A stretch of 64,000 nt of DNA from an uncultured Latescibacterota bacterium (GTDB taxonomy: Bacteria > Latescibacterota > UBA2968): assembly GCA_951812755.1 (NCBI GenBank), contig OX638329.1:4658522-4722521 (forward strand), in the 5' to 3' direction. Below are positions 57,572 through 64,000 of this stretch, piece by piece (the stretch's first letter is position 1; the number at the start of each line of letters is the position of its first letter). The position numbers and the translations under genes were made by a program. The notes under the pieces were generated by a model that was not told the DNA's origin, searched no databases, and worked only from the letters and a program-made list of their open reading frames with translations.

Positions 57572-58492
57572 TCACACCTCGACAGGTCTCGTAATATCTA
57601 CACCGGGCAGCATTTTTCGCAAGAGTGATTTCAAATGGTCGGCAGTGGTTGGGTCGATATTTGTACCGGGATGGCGCACGTAGCTGCTGGCGATCAGGCC
57701 GCGCAGGCGGAAGATCTCTTTGCGGAGGGCCACCCCCGGCTGCTGTTCATACACGATGAGCGGCAGGTATCGGTGATAGATGTCGTGTACGGTGTCAAAG
57801 TCTTTATTTTGTGCGCCCCGAACCAGGGCGAGCAGAACTTCGGGAAAGGCAAAGCCGGTCATAAAACCGTGTGCGCCGCGGGCCAGGTCAAAGGCGCCGT
57901 AGAGAGCACCGAGGCCGGTGAGGATGGTGACCGCACGGTCTCCGATGCCGTTCAAGAGGGCAGTAATCTTGGGCGGGGTGGGCACGGCCTCTTCCTTGAT
58001 ACAGGCGACGAGCGGAATTTCGCGAACGAGGCGCAGGATAAGGGGGACGGACATGTGGACCTGAGTGGAGGCGGGGTGGTCCTGCACGACGATGGGAATG
58101 GAGATGCCTTCGGCCACCTGCTGAAAAAATTCGAAAATGCGGTCTTCGTTGGGCACGGATTCGCGCGAAGGGGTGACCATCACACCGGCGGCGCCGAGAG
58201 ATTCGGCCATCTGGCTGAGTTCAAGGGTCGCCCGTGTGCCGCTGTAGCTCGTGCCCACGATAACGGGGATGCGCCCGCCTGCAGCACCCACAGCGGTTTT
58301 AATAAGCTGTTCTCGTTCGGCATCCAACATTCGATTGGATTCACCGAGTACGCCAATGATGGTAACGCCGTTTACACCGATGTCGGCCATAAAGCGCACC
58401 GTTCGATCAAAGGATTCCAGATCGAGGTTGCCATGGTCATCAAATGGAGTGACGAGGATGGGAAAGACACCTTTAAAGATTACGGATGCCAT
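57572..58492 (-). CDS. DapA-family aldolase or dehydratase
   Basis: The protein has 306 residues, with GGAGAACTCATCG before the ATG. VFPILVTPFDDHGNLDLESF, GVNGVTIIGVLGESNRMLDA, VIVGTSYSGTRATLEL; Schiff-base Lys in LVACIKEEAVPTPPK. As in the other family member here, the YNxP Tyr is missing (IVVQDHPASTQVHM). A dihydrodipicolinate synthase role is thus unlikely, and a keto-deoxy sugar-acid aldolase is favoured by the enolase-superfamily gene just upstream. It is not closely similar to the member at 54429. Confidence 0.87.
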   Translation of the reverse strand: MASVIFKGVFPILVTPFDDHGNLDLESFDRTVRFMADIGVNGVTIIGVLGESNRMLDAEREQLIKTAVGAAGGRIPVIVGTSYSGTRATLELSQMAESLGAAGVMVTPSRESVPNEDRIFEFFQQVAEGISIPIVVQDHPASTQVHMSVPLILRLVREIPLVACIKEEAVPTPPKITALLNGIGDRAVTILTGLGALYGAFDLARGAHGFMTGFAFPEVLLALVRGAQNKDFDTVHDIYHRYLPLIVYEQQPGVALRKEIFRLRGLIASSYVRHPGTNIDPTTADHLKSLLRKMLPGVDITRPVEV

Positions 58493-58515
58493 CGATGAGT
58501 TCTCCTAACTTCTAT

Positions 58516-59766
58516 TCATGTCAGGGCGGGTATAGCTGCCTCGCGTTTTGCCAGCGTGGCATGGGCTTTTTTAAAAGTCGCGCTGTGGTCGTCTTCGATG
58601 ACTTCCAGGGTAACACCGCGTTCAAATCCGGGGATGCTGCCAGCGTAGAAGGTCTTCTGGTAGATAGCTTCATCGGTAAATTCCCAGATGCGTTTCTGTT
58701 TGGCCGCACCGGGCCACGAGATGCGCAGGATGCGTTTTTTGCGGCGGTAGAGCCTTTTAGGTGTGGGTGTGTCGGGATCGACCGTGTATTTTTCGACGGC
58801 TTTTTCATCGACTTCAATGCCCAGGCCAGGAGCATCGGAGACCTGGATATGACCGTCGATCACGTCAAGGCGTTTTTTGAGCAAGTCGTGTTTCCAGAGT
58901 TCGTGGCAGGTAATGTAGGGCAACTGGGCGTGGGAGAGGACAGAGCCGAGGTGTACGGCGAAGGCAGTGGTAATTCCAGTGCCTACCATTTGTAACCAGA
59001 AGGGTTTGTTGAAAGCAGCGGCGAGTGCGGCCTGCCGGCGGACTTCTGTGACGCCGCCGCCAATGACAAAGCCATCGCAGGCGTGGGCGTGCAAACAGTC
59101 TTCCCGGAAGTGTTCGACGATGGGTTTGCATACGCGTTCGCGAAGAATTCGCGCGCCGGTGAGATCGCCATAAAGGTAGAAGGGACTTTCATAGATGCCG
59201 ACATTGGGGTGATTGTCGAGTTGCTGGAGGATAATTTCCGCTTTTGCCTGGTTGAGCAGAAAACCGTTGAAATCTATGTCGAATTTGTAATCTGCGGGTA
59301 CGACTTTGCCGACAGCTTCGACCTGCTGGAGGATGTCTCGCCAGGGGCGGGCTTTCATTTTGAAGGAAGTGTACCCGCGTTTGAGAGATTCTCTGGCCTC
59401 TGCGACCCAGTCCGCAGGTGACATGTCAATGTCCCACCAGGAAATGGGGCATCGGTCGCGCAATTTGGTGCCGAGCAGGGCATGGACGGGCACATCAGCG
59501 GCCTTTCCAACAGCGTCCAGAACAGCGAGTTGTGGGCCAAAGCCGATGGCGTCGTTGTGCATGATCTGGAAGGGGTTCTGACCGATCAGTGTATGTACCT
59601 CGCTAACAGACAGGCTATCCCCATAGCCCACGATGCCCTCGTCGGTTTCAATGCGGTAGAGATAGACCCGTTCGTCGTGAGTCTGAGCGCGGTGCATGGC
59701 GCGTTCGACCCGTTTGCAGTAAAAGGGAATGTTGAGGCTAAGACGGGTTGCGTTTGCGATTTTCAT
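58516..59766 (-). CDS. Enolase-superfamily (mandelate racemase/muconate lactonising) enzyme
   Basis: The protein has 416 residues, with AGGAG before the ATG. The capping domain is at 1-125. The barrel has the KxK pair in YTSFKMKARPWRDIL, metal-ligand Asp in YKFDIDFNGFLL, Glu in VGIYESPFYLYG, and HACDGFVIGGG. Family enzymes abstract the alpha-proton of a carboxylate, giving racemisation, cycloisomerisation or acid-sugar dehydration. With a DapA-like aldolase next in the operon, dehydration of an aldonate to a 2-keto-3-deoxy acid is the most economical reading (inference). The C-terminal extension of about 80 residues is unusual. Confidence 0.88.
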   Translation of the reverse strand: MKIANATRLSLNIPFYCKRVERAMHRAQTHDERVYLYRIETDEGIVGYGDSLSVSEVHTLIGQNPFQIMHNDAIGFGPQLAVLDAVGKAADVPVHALLGTKLRDRCPISWWDIDMSPADWVAEARESLKRGYTSFKMKARPWRDILQQVEAVGKVVPADYKFDIDFNGFLLNQAKAEIILQQLDNHPNVGIYESPFYLYGDLTGARILRERVCKPIVEHFREDCLHAHACDGFVIGGGVTEVRRQAALAAAFNKPFWLQMVGTGITTAFAVHLGSVLSHAQLPYITCHELWKHDLLKKRLDVIDGHIQVSDAPGLGIEVDEKAVEKYTVDPDTPTPKRLYRRKKRILRISWPGAAKQKRIWEFTDEAIYQKTFYAGSIPGFERGVTLEVIEDDHSATFKKAHATLAKREAAIPALT

Positions 59767-59777
59767 GACGAATACTC

Positions 59778-60626
59778 CTAACTCAACGGCACACCCTCAA
59801 TCGTGATGCGGTGCATGAGGCGTCGCTGTCCCTGATAATCATTGAGAGCGCAATGCCATGTGGCGCGATTATCCCAGATAGCGAGGGCATCTTTTTCCCA
59901 GCGAATGCGGCAGGTAAAATCCGGGTGGGAAGCGTGCTGGTACAAATACTGAAGCAGAGGTTGAGATTCTTCTTTTGTCCATCCCTCAATTTGAACGGTG
60001 AATATGGGATTTACGTAAAGTGCTTTGCGACCTGTAAGGGGATGCTTTATAATCACGGGATGAACAGCATCCTGAGTGGCGAGTTCGGGATTGCCAATGC
60101 GACTGCTTTTATCGGGCTTTCTCCCGTTCATTGCTCCAAAAACATGTCGGCTGGAGTGCAGAGCATTTAAGCTTTCAAGCGTTTTTCGCAACCCCGGAGA
60201 GAGGGTTTCGTAAGCCCTGTACATACTGGCAAACATCGTATCGCCACCAAACTCGGGAACTTCGCGTGCGTAGAGAATCGAGCCGAGTGCGGGAATGGTA
60301 TCATAAGAATGATCGGTATGCCAGTTGCGACCGATATTGGTTTCCTGATCGGGTTCTTTTCGCACCTCGGCGATGATGGGATTTTCCGTTACGCCCGTAA
60401 AAAACCGGTTGACATTGATATCTCCCCAGCGTTGGGCAAATGCGATGTGTTGTTCCTGCGTGAGGGACTGATTGAGAAAGAGGACCACGCTATAATCCGC
60501 AAAGGCCCGATGAATTTCAGCGAATTGTTCCTCGCCGAGACCCGACGCAATGTCAACGCCTTCAATTTCAGCGCCAAGTGCCCCAGATAGAGGCCTCACG
60601 TCAATGGTGCGATATGGTGTATCCAT
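59778..60626 (-). CDS. TauD/TfdA family Fe(II)/2-oxoglutarate dioxygenase
   Basis: The protein has 282 residues with AAAGGA upstream. HxD pair in NIGRNWHTDHSYDTIPALG, the distal His in IWDNRATWHCALNDY and the 2-oxoglutarate Arg in RRLMHRITIEG are all present. The N-terminus (VRPLSGALGAEIEGVDIASG) is standard. Family members oxidise taurine, aryloxyacetates or alkyl sulfates to release sulfite or sulfate or open ethers. It sits 11 bases upstream of the enolase-superfamily gene, so it may act on the same substrate. Confidence 0.92.
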   Translation of the reverse strand: MDTPYRTIDVRPLSGALGAEIEGVDIASGLGEEQFAEIHRAFADYSVVLFLNQSLTQEQHIAFAQRWGDINVNRFFTGVTENPIIAEVRKEPDQETNIGRNWHTDHSYDTIPALGSILYAREVPEFGGDTMFASMYRAYETLSPGLRKTLESLNALHSSRHVFGAMNGRKPDKSSRIGNPELATQDAVHPVIIKHPLTGRKALYVNPIFTVQIEGWTKEESQPLLQYLYQHASHPDFTCRIRWEKDALAIWDNRATWHCALNDYQGQRRLMHRITIEGVPLS

Positions 60627-60665
60627 AATTATATCCTTTCTCGATTATTCCACTATCTCATCCTC

Positions 60666-61709
60666 TCACCACCGAATTTTTCCCGTAAATACAACGCCTT
60701 CCTCACCCTTGACAATACGCCCGATTGGATACACATGGCATCTCGCGTTTTGCAAGTGTGCGTTAATCCTCGCCACAGAATTTTGAGCGCAGACAAGGGT
60801 CATACCCACACCCATATTAAAAGTTCTCAGCATATCATCTTCCGGAACCAAACCCTCTGCGCGAATCGTTTTGAAAATGGGGAGGACCTGGAGTAGTGCG
60901 AGATCAATTACTGCCTGACAGGTCTCGGGAAGAATGCGGGATAAATTATCCTGAATACCACCACCAGTAATATGTGCCACACCCTTCAACCCTTTGTCCT
61001 TAAACAAACCCTTCAGGGGTTGATAATAACACTGGTGTGGACGCAAAATCATATCGAGAAAGGACACCCCCTGAATGTCCCGGTCTATCAACTCAGGCTT
61101 ATTCTTCAACAATGCCCTGACAAGCGTATAGCCATTGGTATGAAGTCCATTAGATGCAAGCGCAAGAACCGCGTCTCCCTCCTCAATCTCAGAGCCATCA
61201 ATAATATTGTCCTTATCCACAACCCCGATAGCCGAAGCACTTAGAATATACACCCCATCTTCAACAACCCCTGGCTGAACAGATGTTTCCCCACCTGTCA
61301 ATGTACATCCCTGTGCCTCGCAAGCATCGGCAATTCCGCCAACAAGTGTTTTGACAACAGGGGGATCGAGTTTGCCACAGACGATACAATCTTGCACATA
61401 AAAAGGATCCGCACCCATAACGATAATATCGTTGATCAAATGATTGACCAGATCATAAGCAATAGACTTCACGCTTCCGTGTTCAAACGCCAACTTTTGT
61501 TTCGAACCAGGCTCCTCAGTTTTTAACACGAGAATGGGGTGCTCATAACCCTCAAAACGACCATCGACCAGGCTGCCAAAAGCCCCCAATTTATTGAGCA
61601 CTCTCGAATCGCCGCGCCCGATATTTGAAGCCATATCTCTTTTAACAGCATCTGTTTCATCAATATTGACACCACTCTTTGAATAAGACAAAGACTCATC
61701 GTTTTGCAC
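60666..61709 (-). CDS. purM: Phosphoribosylformylglycinamidine cyclo-ligase (AIR synthase)
   Basis: The protein has 347 residues and starts at a GTG with GGGAGGG upstream. Fifth step of purine synthesis. Seen: SYSKSGVNIDETDAVKRDM, FEGYEHPILVLKTE, the ATP and Mg site LINDIIVMGADPFYVQDCI, TLTGGETSVQPGVVEDGVY, LASNGLHTNGYTLVRALL, and KGVAHITGGGIQDNLSRIL. Length is normal. Embedded in a catabolic operon between Gfo/Idh and TauD genes rather than with other pur genes. Confidence 0.95.
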   Translation of the reverse strand: MQNDESLSYSKSGVNIDETDAVKRDMASNIGRGDSRVLNKLGAFGSLVDGRFEGYEHPILVLKTEEPGSKQKLAFEHGSVKSIAYDLVNHLINDIIVMGADPFYVQDCIVCGKLDPPVVKTLVGGIADACEAQGCTLTGGETSVQPGVVEDGVYILSASAIGVVDKDNIIDGSEIEEGDAVLALASNGLHTNGYTLVRALLKNKPELIDRDIQGVSFLDMILRPHQCYYQPLKGLFKDKGLKGVAHITGGGIQDNLSRILPETCQAVIDLALLQVLPIFKTIRAEGLVPEDDMLRTFNMGVGMTLVCAQNSVARINAHLQNARCHVYPIGRIVKGEEGVVFTGKIRW

Positions 61710-61738
61710 TACAGCCCTCCCATATTATCGTTTTTTCC

Positions 61739-62764
61739 TTACAAAAGTTCGACATCCACTGGAGCTTTTCTCTCGATACTATCGCAAATGGCCTCGCATA
61801 CCACCATCGCCTGACACGCATCTCGCAGGGTTGGTGAACCCGGCGCACCCTTTTGTACAGCCTGCGCAAAAGCCTGCATTTGCCCCCAATACCCACCTCG
61901 TTTTTCCGCATTGTCCCGCACCGCGGGTGAATAAGACTGGGATGGAATACCGGGCGAGGGTTGGTATCCCCCTTCGGGCGAGTGTGGTTCAAAATCCAAG
62001 GTGTGCAAATTCACCAAACGCAAATGCGCCCGCGCATCGCCCGCCGCTTCAATCTTACACGTCCAATTTGGGGTACAACCTGTCAGCGTAATCATTCCAG
62101 TAGCACCGCTATCAAAATGCGCGGTACAGGCAATGGCAAACCGCCCGCCCTCACCGACCGACAAATCCGCGTAAACCCGCTCGATCTCCCCACCCAAAAA
62201 ACGCGCGAGATCTACCGCATGGGTTGTCTGAAAAATCATATACTGCCAACCCTCGCGATAGTCTGCATTGACCAGCCACATCGGGCCTGGCAAAAAATAT
62301 CGGCTTTCCAAAAAAAGCAATTTACCAAACTCAGGCGTCGCCATCAACTCTCGAAATTTCTGTACCCCAGGCGCGTGTCGCATGTTGTGACCAATCTGCG
62401 TAATCAGCCCCCTACCCTCGGCCATATCGACCAACTCGCGCGCATGGGCAGTTAAACGCGCCGGTGGCTTCTCCATCATCAACGGCAACCCCGCCGCCAG
62501 CACCTGCTTGCCGCATTCAAAGTGCATATCCGGCGGTCCCACGACCATAACGGCATCCAGATCTTCCTTCTCTATCATATCAGACAAATTTGTGTACCAT
62601 CTTCTCGCCCCAAAAAACCGCGCATTGCGTTCTGCCAGCTCCGCTTGCAAATCACAGCAGGCGTATAAATCCAATTCCGGTATGGTTGCAAAATTGGGAT
62701 ACCACGATGCGCTCGCCTGCCTCCCACAGCCTACAAACCCAACGCGAACAGATGCGTCACTCAT
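61739..62764 (-). CDS. Gfo/Idh/MocA family oxidoreductase
   Basis: The protein has 341 residues. Its ATG overlaps the msrA stop (ATGA), indicating coupling, and GAGAGG lies upstream. VRVGFVGCGRQASASWYPNF has the Rossmann loop; MEKPPARLTAHARELVDMAE gives the EKP signature; IFQTTHAVDLARFLGGEIER carries the conserved His and Asp. Probably an NAD(P)-dependent sugar oxidoreductase. purM follows 29 bases later. Confidence 0.88.
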   Translation of the reverse strand: MSDASVRVGFVGCGRQASASWYPNFATIPELDLYACCDLQAELAERNARFFGARRWYTNLSDMIEKEDLDAVMVVGPPDMHFECGKQVLAAGLPLMMEKPPARLTAHARELVDMAEGRGLITQIGHNMRHAPGVQKFRELMATPEFGKLLFLESRYFLPGPMWLVNADYREGWQYMIFQTTHAVDLARFLGGEIERVYADLSVGEGGRFAIACTAHFDSGATGMITLTGCTPNWTCKIEAAGDARAHLRLVNLHTLDFEPHSPEGGYQPSPGIPSQSYSPAVRDNAEKRGGYWGQMQAFAQAVQKGAPGSPTLRDACQAMVVCEAICDSIERKAPVDVELL

Positions 62765-63309
62765 TTTTCACCTCTCAGTTTACCGCGAAACGACTTGCGA
62801 AACTTTTGCACCTTGGGATTGATAACAAAGATGCAATACGGTTGATATGGATTCTCCACAAAATAATTCTGATGATAGTCTTCCCCTTCATAAAATATTG
62901 TGAGCGGCGCGATCTCCGTCACAATCGGGTCGGGCCATAAATCCGATGCATCCGTCTCTGCCATTGACCGGTCAGCAATGCTCTTCTGCTGTTCATCGTG
63001 ATAAAAAATCACCGACCGATACTGCGTACCCACATCATTTCCCTGGCGATTCAAAGTCGTTGGATCATGCGTGCGCCAGAAAATGAACAGAACCTCCTCA
63101 AACAAAATCACGGCCGGATCAAACACAATCTGCACGACCTCTGCGTGCCCTGTGGTACCCGAACACACCTGCTGGTACGTCGGATTCTCTACCGCCCCCC
63201 CCGCGTATCCCGACACGACTTTATGCACCCCAATCACATCCTGATAAATTGCCTCCACACACCAAAAACAACCGCCCCCGAGCGTCGCGGTCTCCATTGT
63301 ACTGGACAT
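62761..63309 (-). CDS. msrA: Peptide methionine (S)-S-oxide reductase
   Basis: The protein has 182 residues, with AAGGAG before the ATG. The catalytic Cys is in the signature LGGGCFWCVEAIYQD, followed by GVHKVVSGYAGGAVENPTY, CSGTTGHAEVVQIVFDP, LFIFWRTHDPTTLNRQGNDV, QYRSVIFYHDEQQK and the C-terminal EDYHQNYFVENPYQPYC. It repairs the S-form of methionine sulfoxide. First gene of the minus-strand operon that runs to 55368, transcribed from a near-consensus promoter. Confidence 0.95.
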   Translation of the reverse strand: MSSTMETATLGGGCFWCVEAIYQDVIGVHKVVSGYAGGAVENPTYQQVCSGTTGHAEVVQIVFDPAVILFEEVLFIFWRTHDPTTLNRQGNDVGTQYRSVIFYHDEQQKSIADRSMAETDASDLWPDPIVTEIAPLTIFYEGEDYHQNYFVENPYQPYCIFVINPKVQKFRKSFRGKLRGEK

Positions 63310-63352
63310 ATCGATACTCCTTTGTGGCTATTTCACTCTATAATTTTCATGC

Positions 63353-63381
63353 ATCATATTCCTACCCGCACCTTTTGTCAA
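63353..63381 (-). promoter_or_regulatory. Promoter of the msrA operon
   Basis: On the minus strand a perfect TTGACA (63381-63376), 17 bases, TATGAT (63358-63353; 5 of 6). It lies 44 bases upstream of the msrA start. The best sigma-70-type site in the window. Confidence 0.7.
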
Positions 63382-63503
63382 GGCGAAATCAGAATCCCAC
63401 CACACAACAGATGACGATTTTCTATTTGACACACGCCCGCGATCCTATCAAATTAAACCCTTGTTTTAGACCGTTATTTTTTTCATTCTTAAAGGAGTGT
63501 TAC

Positions 63504-64000
63504 ATGCCCCAACGGGAATTCAACCTCAAATACGCCCCGCATTACGGCCATTTTTCAAACAGTGCGGGCGATGATTATCTCGACCAGCTCAAATACGCCG
63601 CGGATCAGGGCTTTACAGCCTGGGAAGACAATGGCATGCCCAAACGCGACATGGGAATGCAAGAGAAAATCGCCGCAGAAATGACCCGATTAAACCTCGA
63701 AATGGGTGTTTTTGTCGCCACGGGATCTTTTTCAGATGTCACATTTGCCGGCGACGATGAAGATGCAAAACAGGCTGTGCTAAAAGATATCAAAGCCGCC
63801 ATTGAAGTTGCCAGGCGCGTAAATGCAAAATGGTGTACAGTCGTGCCCGGACTTTACGACTTAAAACTCGCATGGGATTATCAAACAGCCAATGTGATCG
63901 AACTGCTCAAACGATGCTGCGACATTCTCGAAGAATCGGGTCTGGTAATGGTGTTGGAACCACTCAATCGCCTGACGAATCACCCCCGCGTTTATTTGGC
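63504..64000 (+). CDS. Hydroxypyruvate-isomerase-like TIM barrel (3' end off window)
   Basis: An open frame runs from the ATG at 63504 (AAAGGAG upstream) to the window edge, 165 codons. It starts MPQREFNLKYAPHYGHFSNS and includes YAADQGFTAWEDNGMPKRD, LNLEMGVFVATGSFSDVTF, KWCTVVPGLYD and LVMVLEPLNRL with the ligand Glu. These fit the hydroxypyruvate isomerase branch of xylose-isomerase-like TIM barrels. It is divergent from msrA. TTGACA at 63426 lies upstream without a clear -10. Confidence 0.85.
   Translation, partial: MPQREFNLKYAPHYGHFSNSAGDDYLDQLKYAADQGFTAWEDNGMPKRDMGMQEKIAAEMTRLNLEMGVFVATGSFSDVTFAGDDEDAKQAVLKDIKAAIEVARRVNAKWCTVVPGLYDLKLAWDYQTANVIELLKRCCDILEESGLVMVLEPLNRLTNHPRVYL

Noticed and set aside
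57635-58498. Plus-strand open frame of 287 codons
   Set aside because: Antisense to the DapA-like gene at 57572, which has the Schiff-base Lys motif and a ribosome site.
1-64000. tRNA or rRNA genes
   Set aside because: Scanned for T-arm consensus (GGTTCRAATCC) and for rRNA core sequences. TTCAAATCC-like hits, such as near 61988, fall inside coding genes and cannot fold into a cloverleaf.

Overview
The window looks like chromosome from an uncultured, free-living Gram-negative heterotroph. Outer-membrane features support this: a TonB-dependent receptor, a LolA-like protein, small beta-barrel proteins and a decayed barrel ending in Phe. A sigma-54 promoter is also present. The gene mix is four sulfatases, four Gfo/Idh/MocA oxidoreductases, xylose-isomerase-like TIM barrels, a phytanoyl-CoA dioxygenase, a TauD-type dioxygenase, an enolase-superfamily enzyme, DapA-like aldolases, purple-acid-phosphatase-like enzymes and short dockerin-like tails. 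This recalls marine or soil polymer-degrading lineages such as Latescibacterota. That placement is inference from gene content, not from a marker-gene tree. I saw no tRNA, rRNA, CRISPR array, prophage or intact insertion sequence.

Layout. 1-768 (minus) is a truncated sugar-binding lipoprotein. 1004-7724 (plus) holds an antiporter, a sugar module (TIM barrel, medium-chain dehydrogenase, Gfo/Idh), a PAC2 protein and threonine aldolase. 7758-12850 holds an orphan Phd antitoxin, an S41-like protein with a dockerin-like tail, and a second sugar module (TIM barrel, Gfo/Idh, sulfatase). 12859-13803 (minus) is a hydroxyacid dehydrogenase, followed by a MITE-like element. 14186-17059 carries small secreted and TPR proteins. 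17164-20236 (minus) holds prs, a GNAT acetyltransferase, a HisI variant and a methyltransferase whose leader contains a strong terminator hairpin. 20339-27548 carries mraY, an M20 amidohydrolase, nadA, manC, a TrmY homologue, a LolA-like protein and VanZ.

27571-34844 is a sulfatase and dipeptidase region: three sulfatases, an EVE protein, an outer-membrane pseudogene and two coupled M19 dipeptidases. 34994-41008 has a small membrane protein, an XRE regulator with a promoter-embedded operator, an adenosine-deaminase-like enzyme, an AAA/DUF4143 ATPase with its own operator, and an FtsX-type permease behind a near-consensus sigma-54 promoter with upstream activator sites. 41128-47042 has a PhyH dioxygenase, three tandem phosphoesterase copies and a Gfo/Idh. 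47273-55328 (plus) is a five-gene set: PLP enzyme, Tat-exported beta-helix protein, creatininase-like amidohydrolase, TonB receptor and DapA-like lyase. 55368-63309 (minus) is a long operon with msrA, Gfo/Idh, purM, TauD, an enolase-superfamily dehydratase, a DapA-like aldolase, an unrecognised gene and a SAF-domain dehydrogenase. A further TIM-barrel isomerase runs off the end at 64000.

Much of the window reads as sugar, sugar-acid and sulfated-substrate catabolism, with housekeeping genes (prs, purM, nadA, manC, mraY) scattered singly. The items most worth a second look are the bacterial TrmY homologue, the terminator leader of the methyltransferase, the HisI variant, the phosphoesterase triplication with an active-site change, the sigma-54 locus and the unrecognised 252-residue protein.
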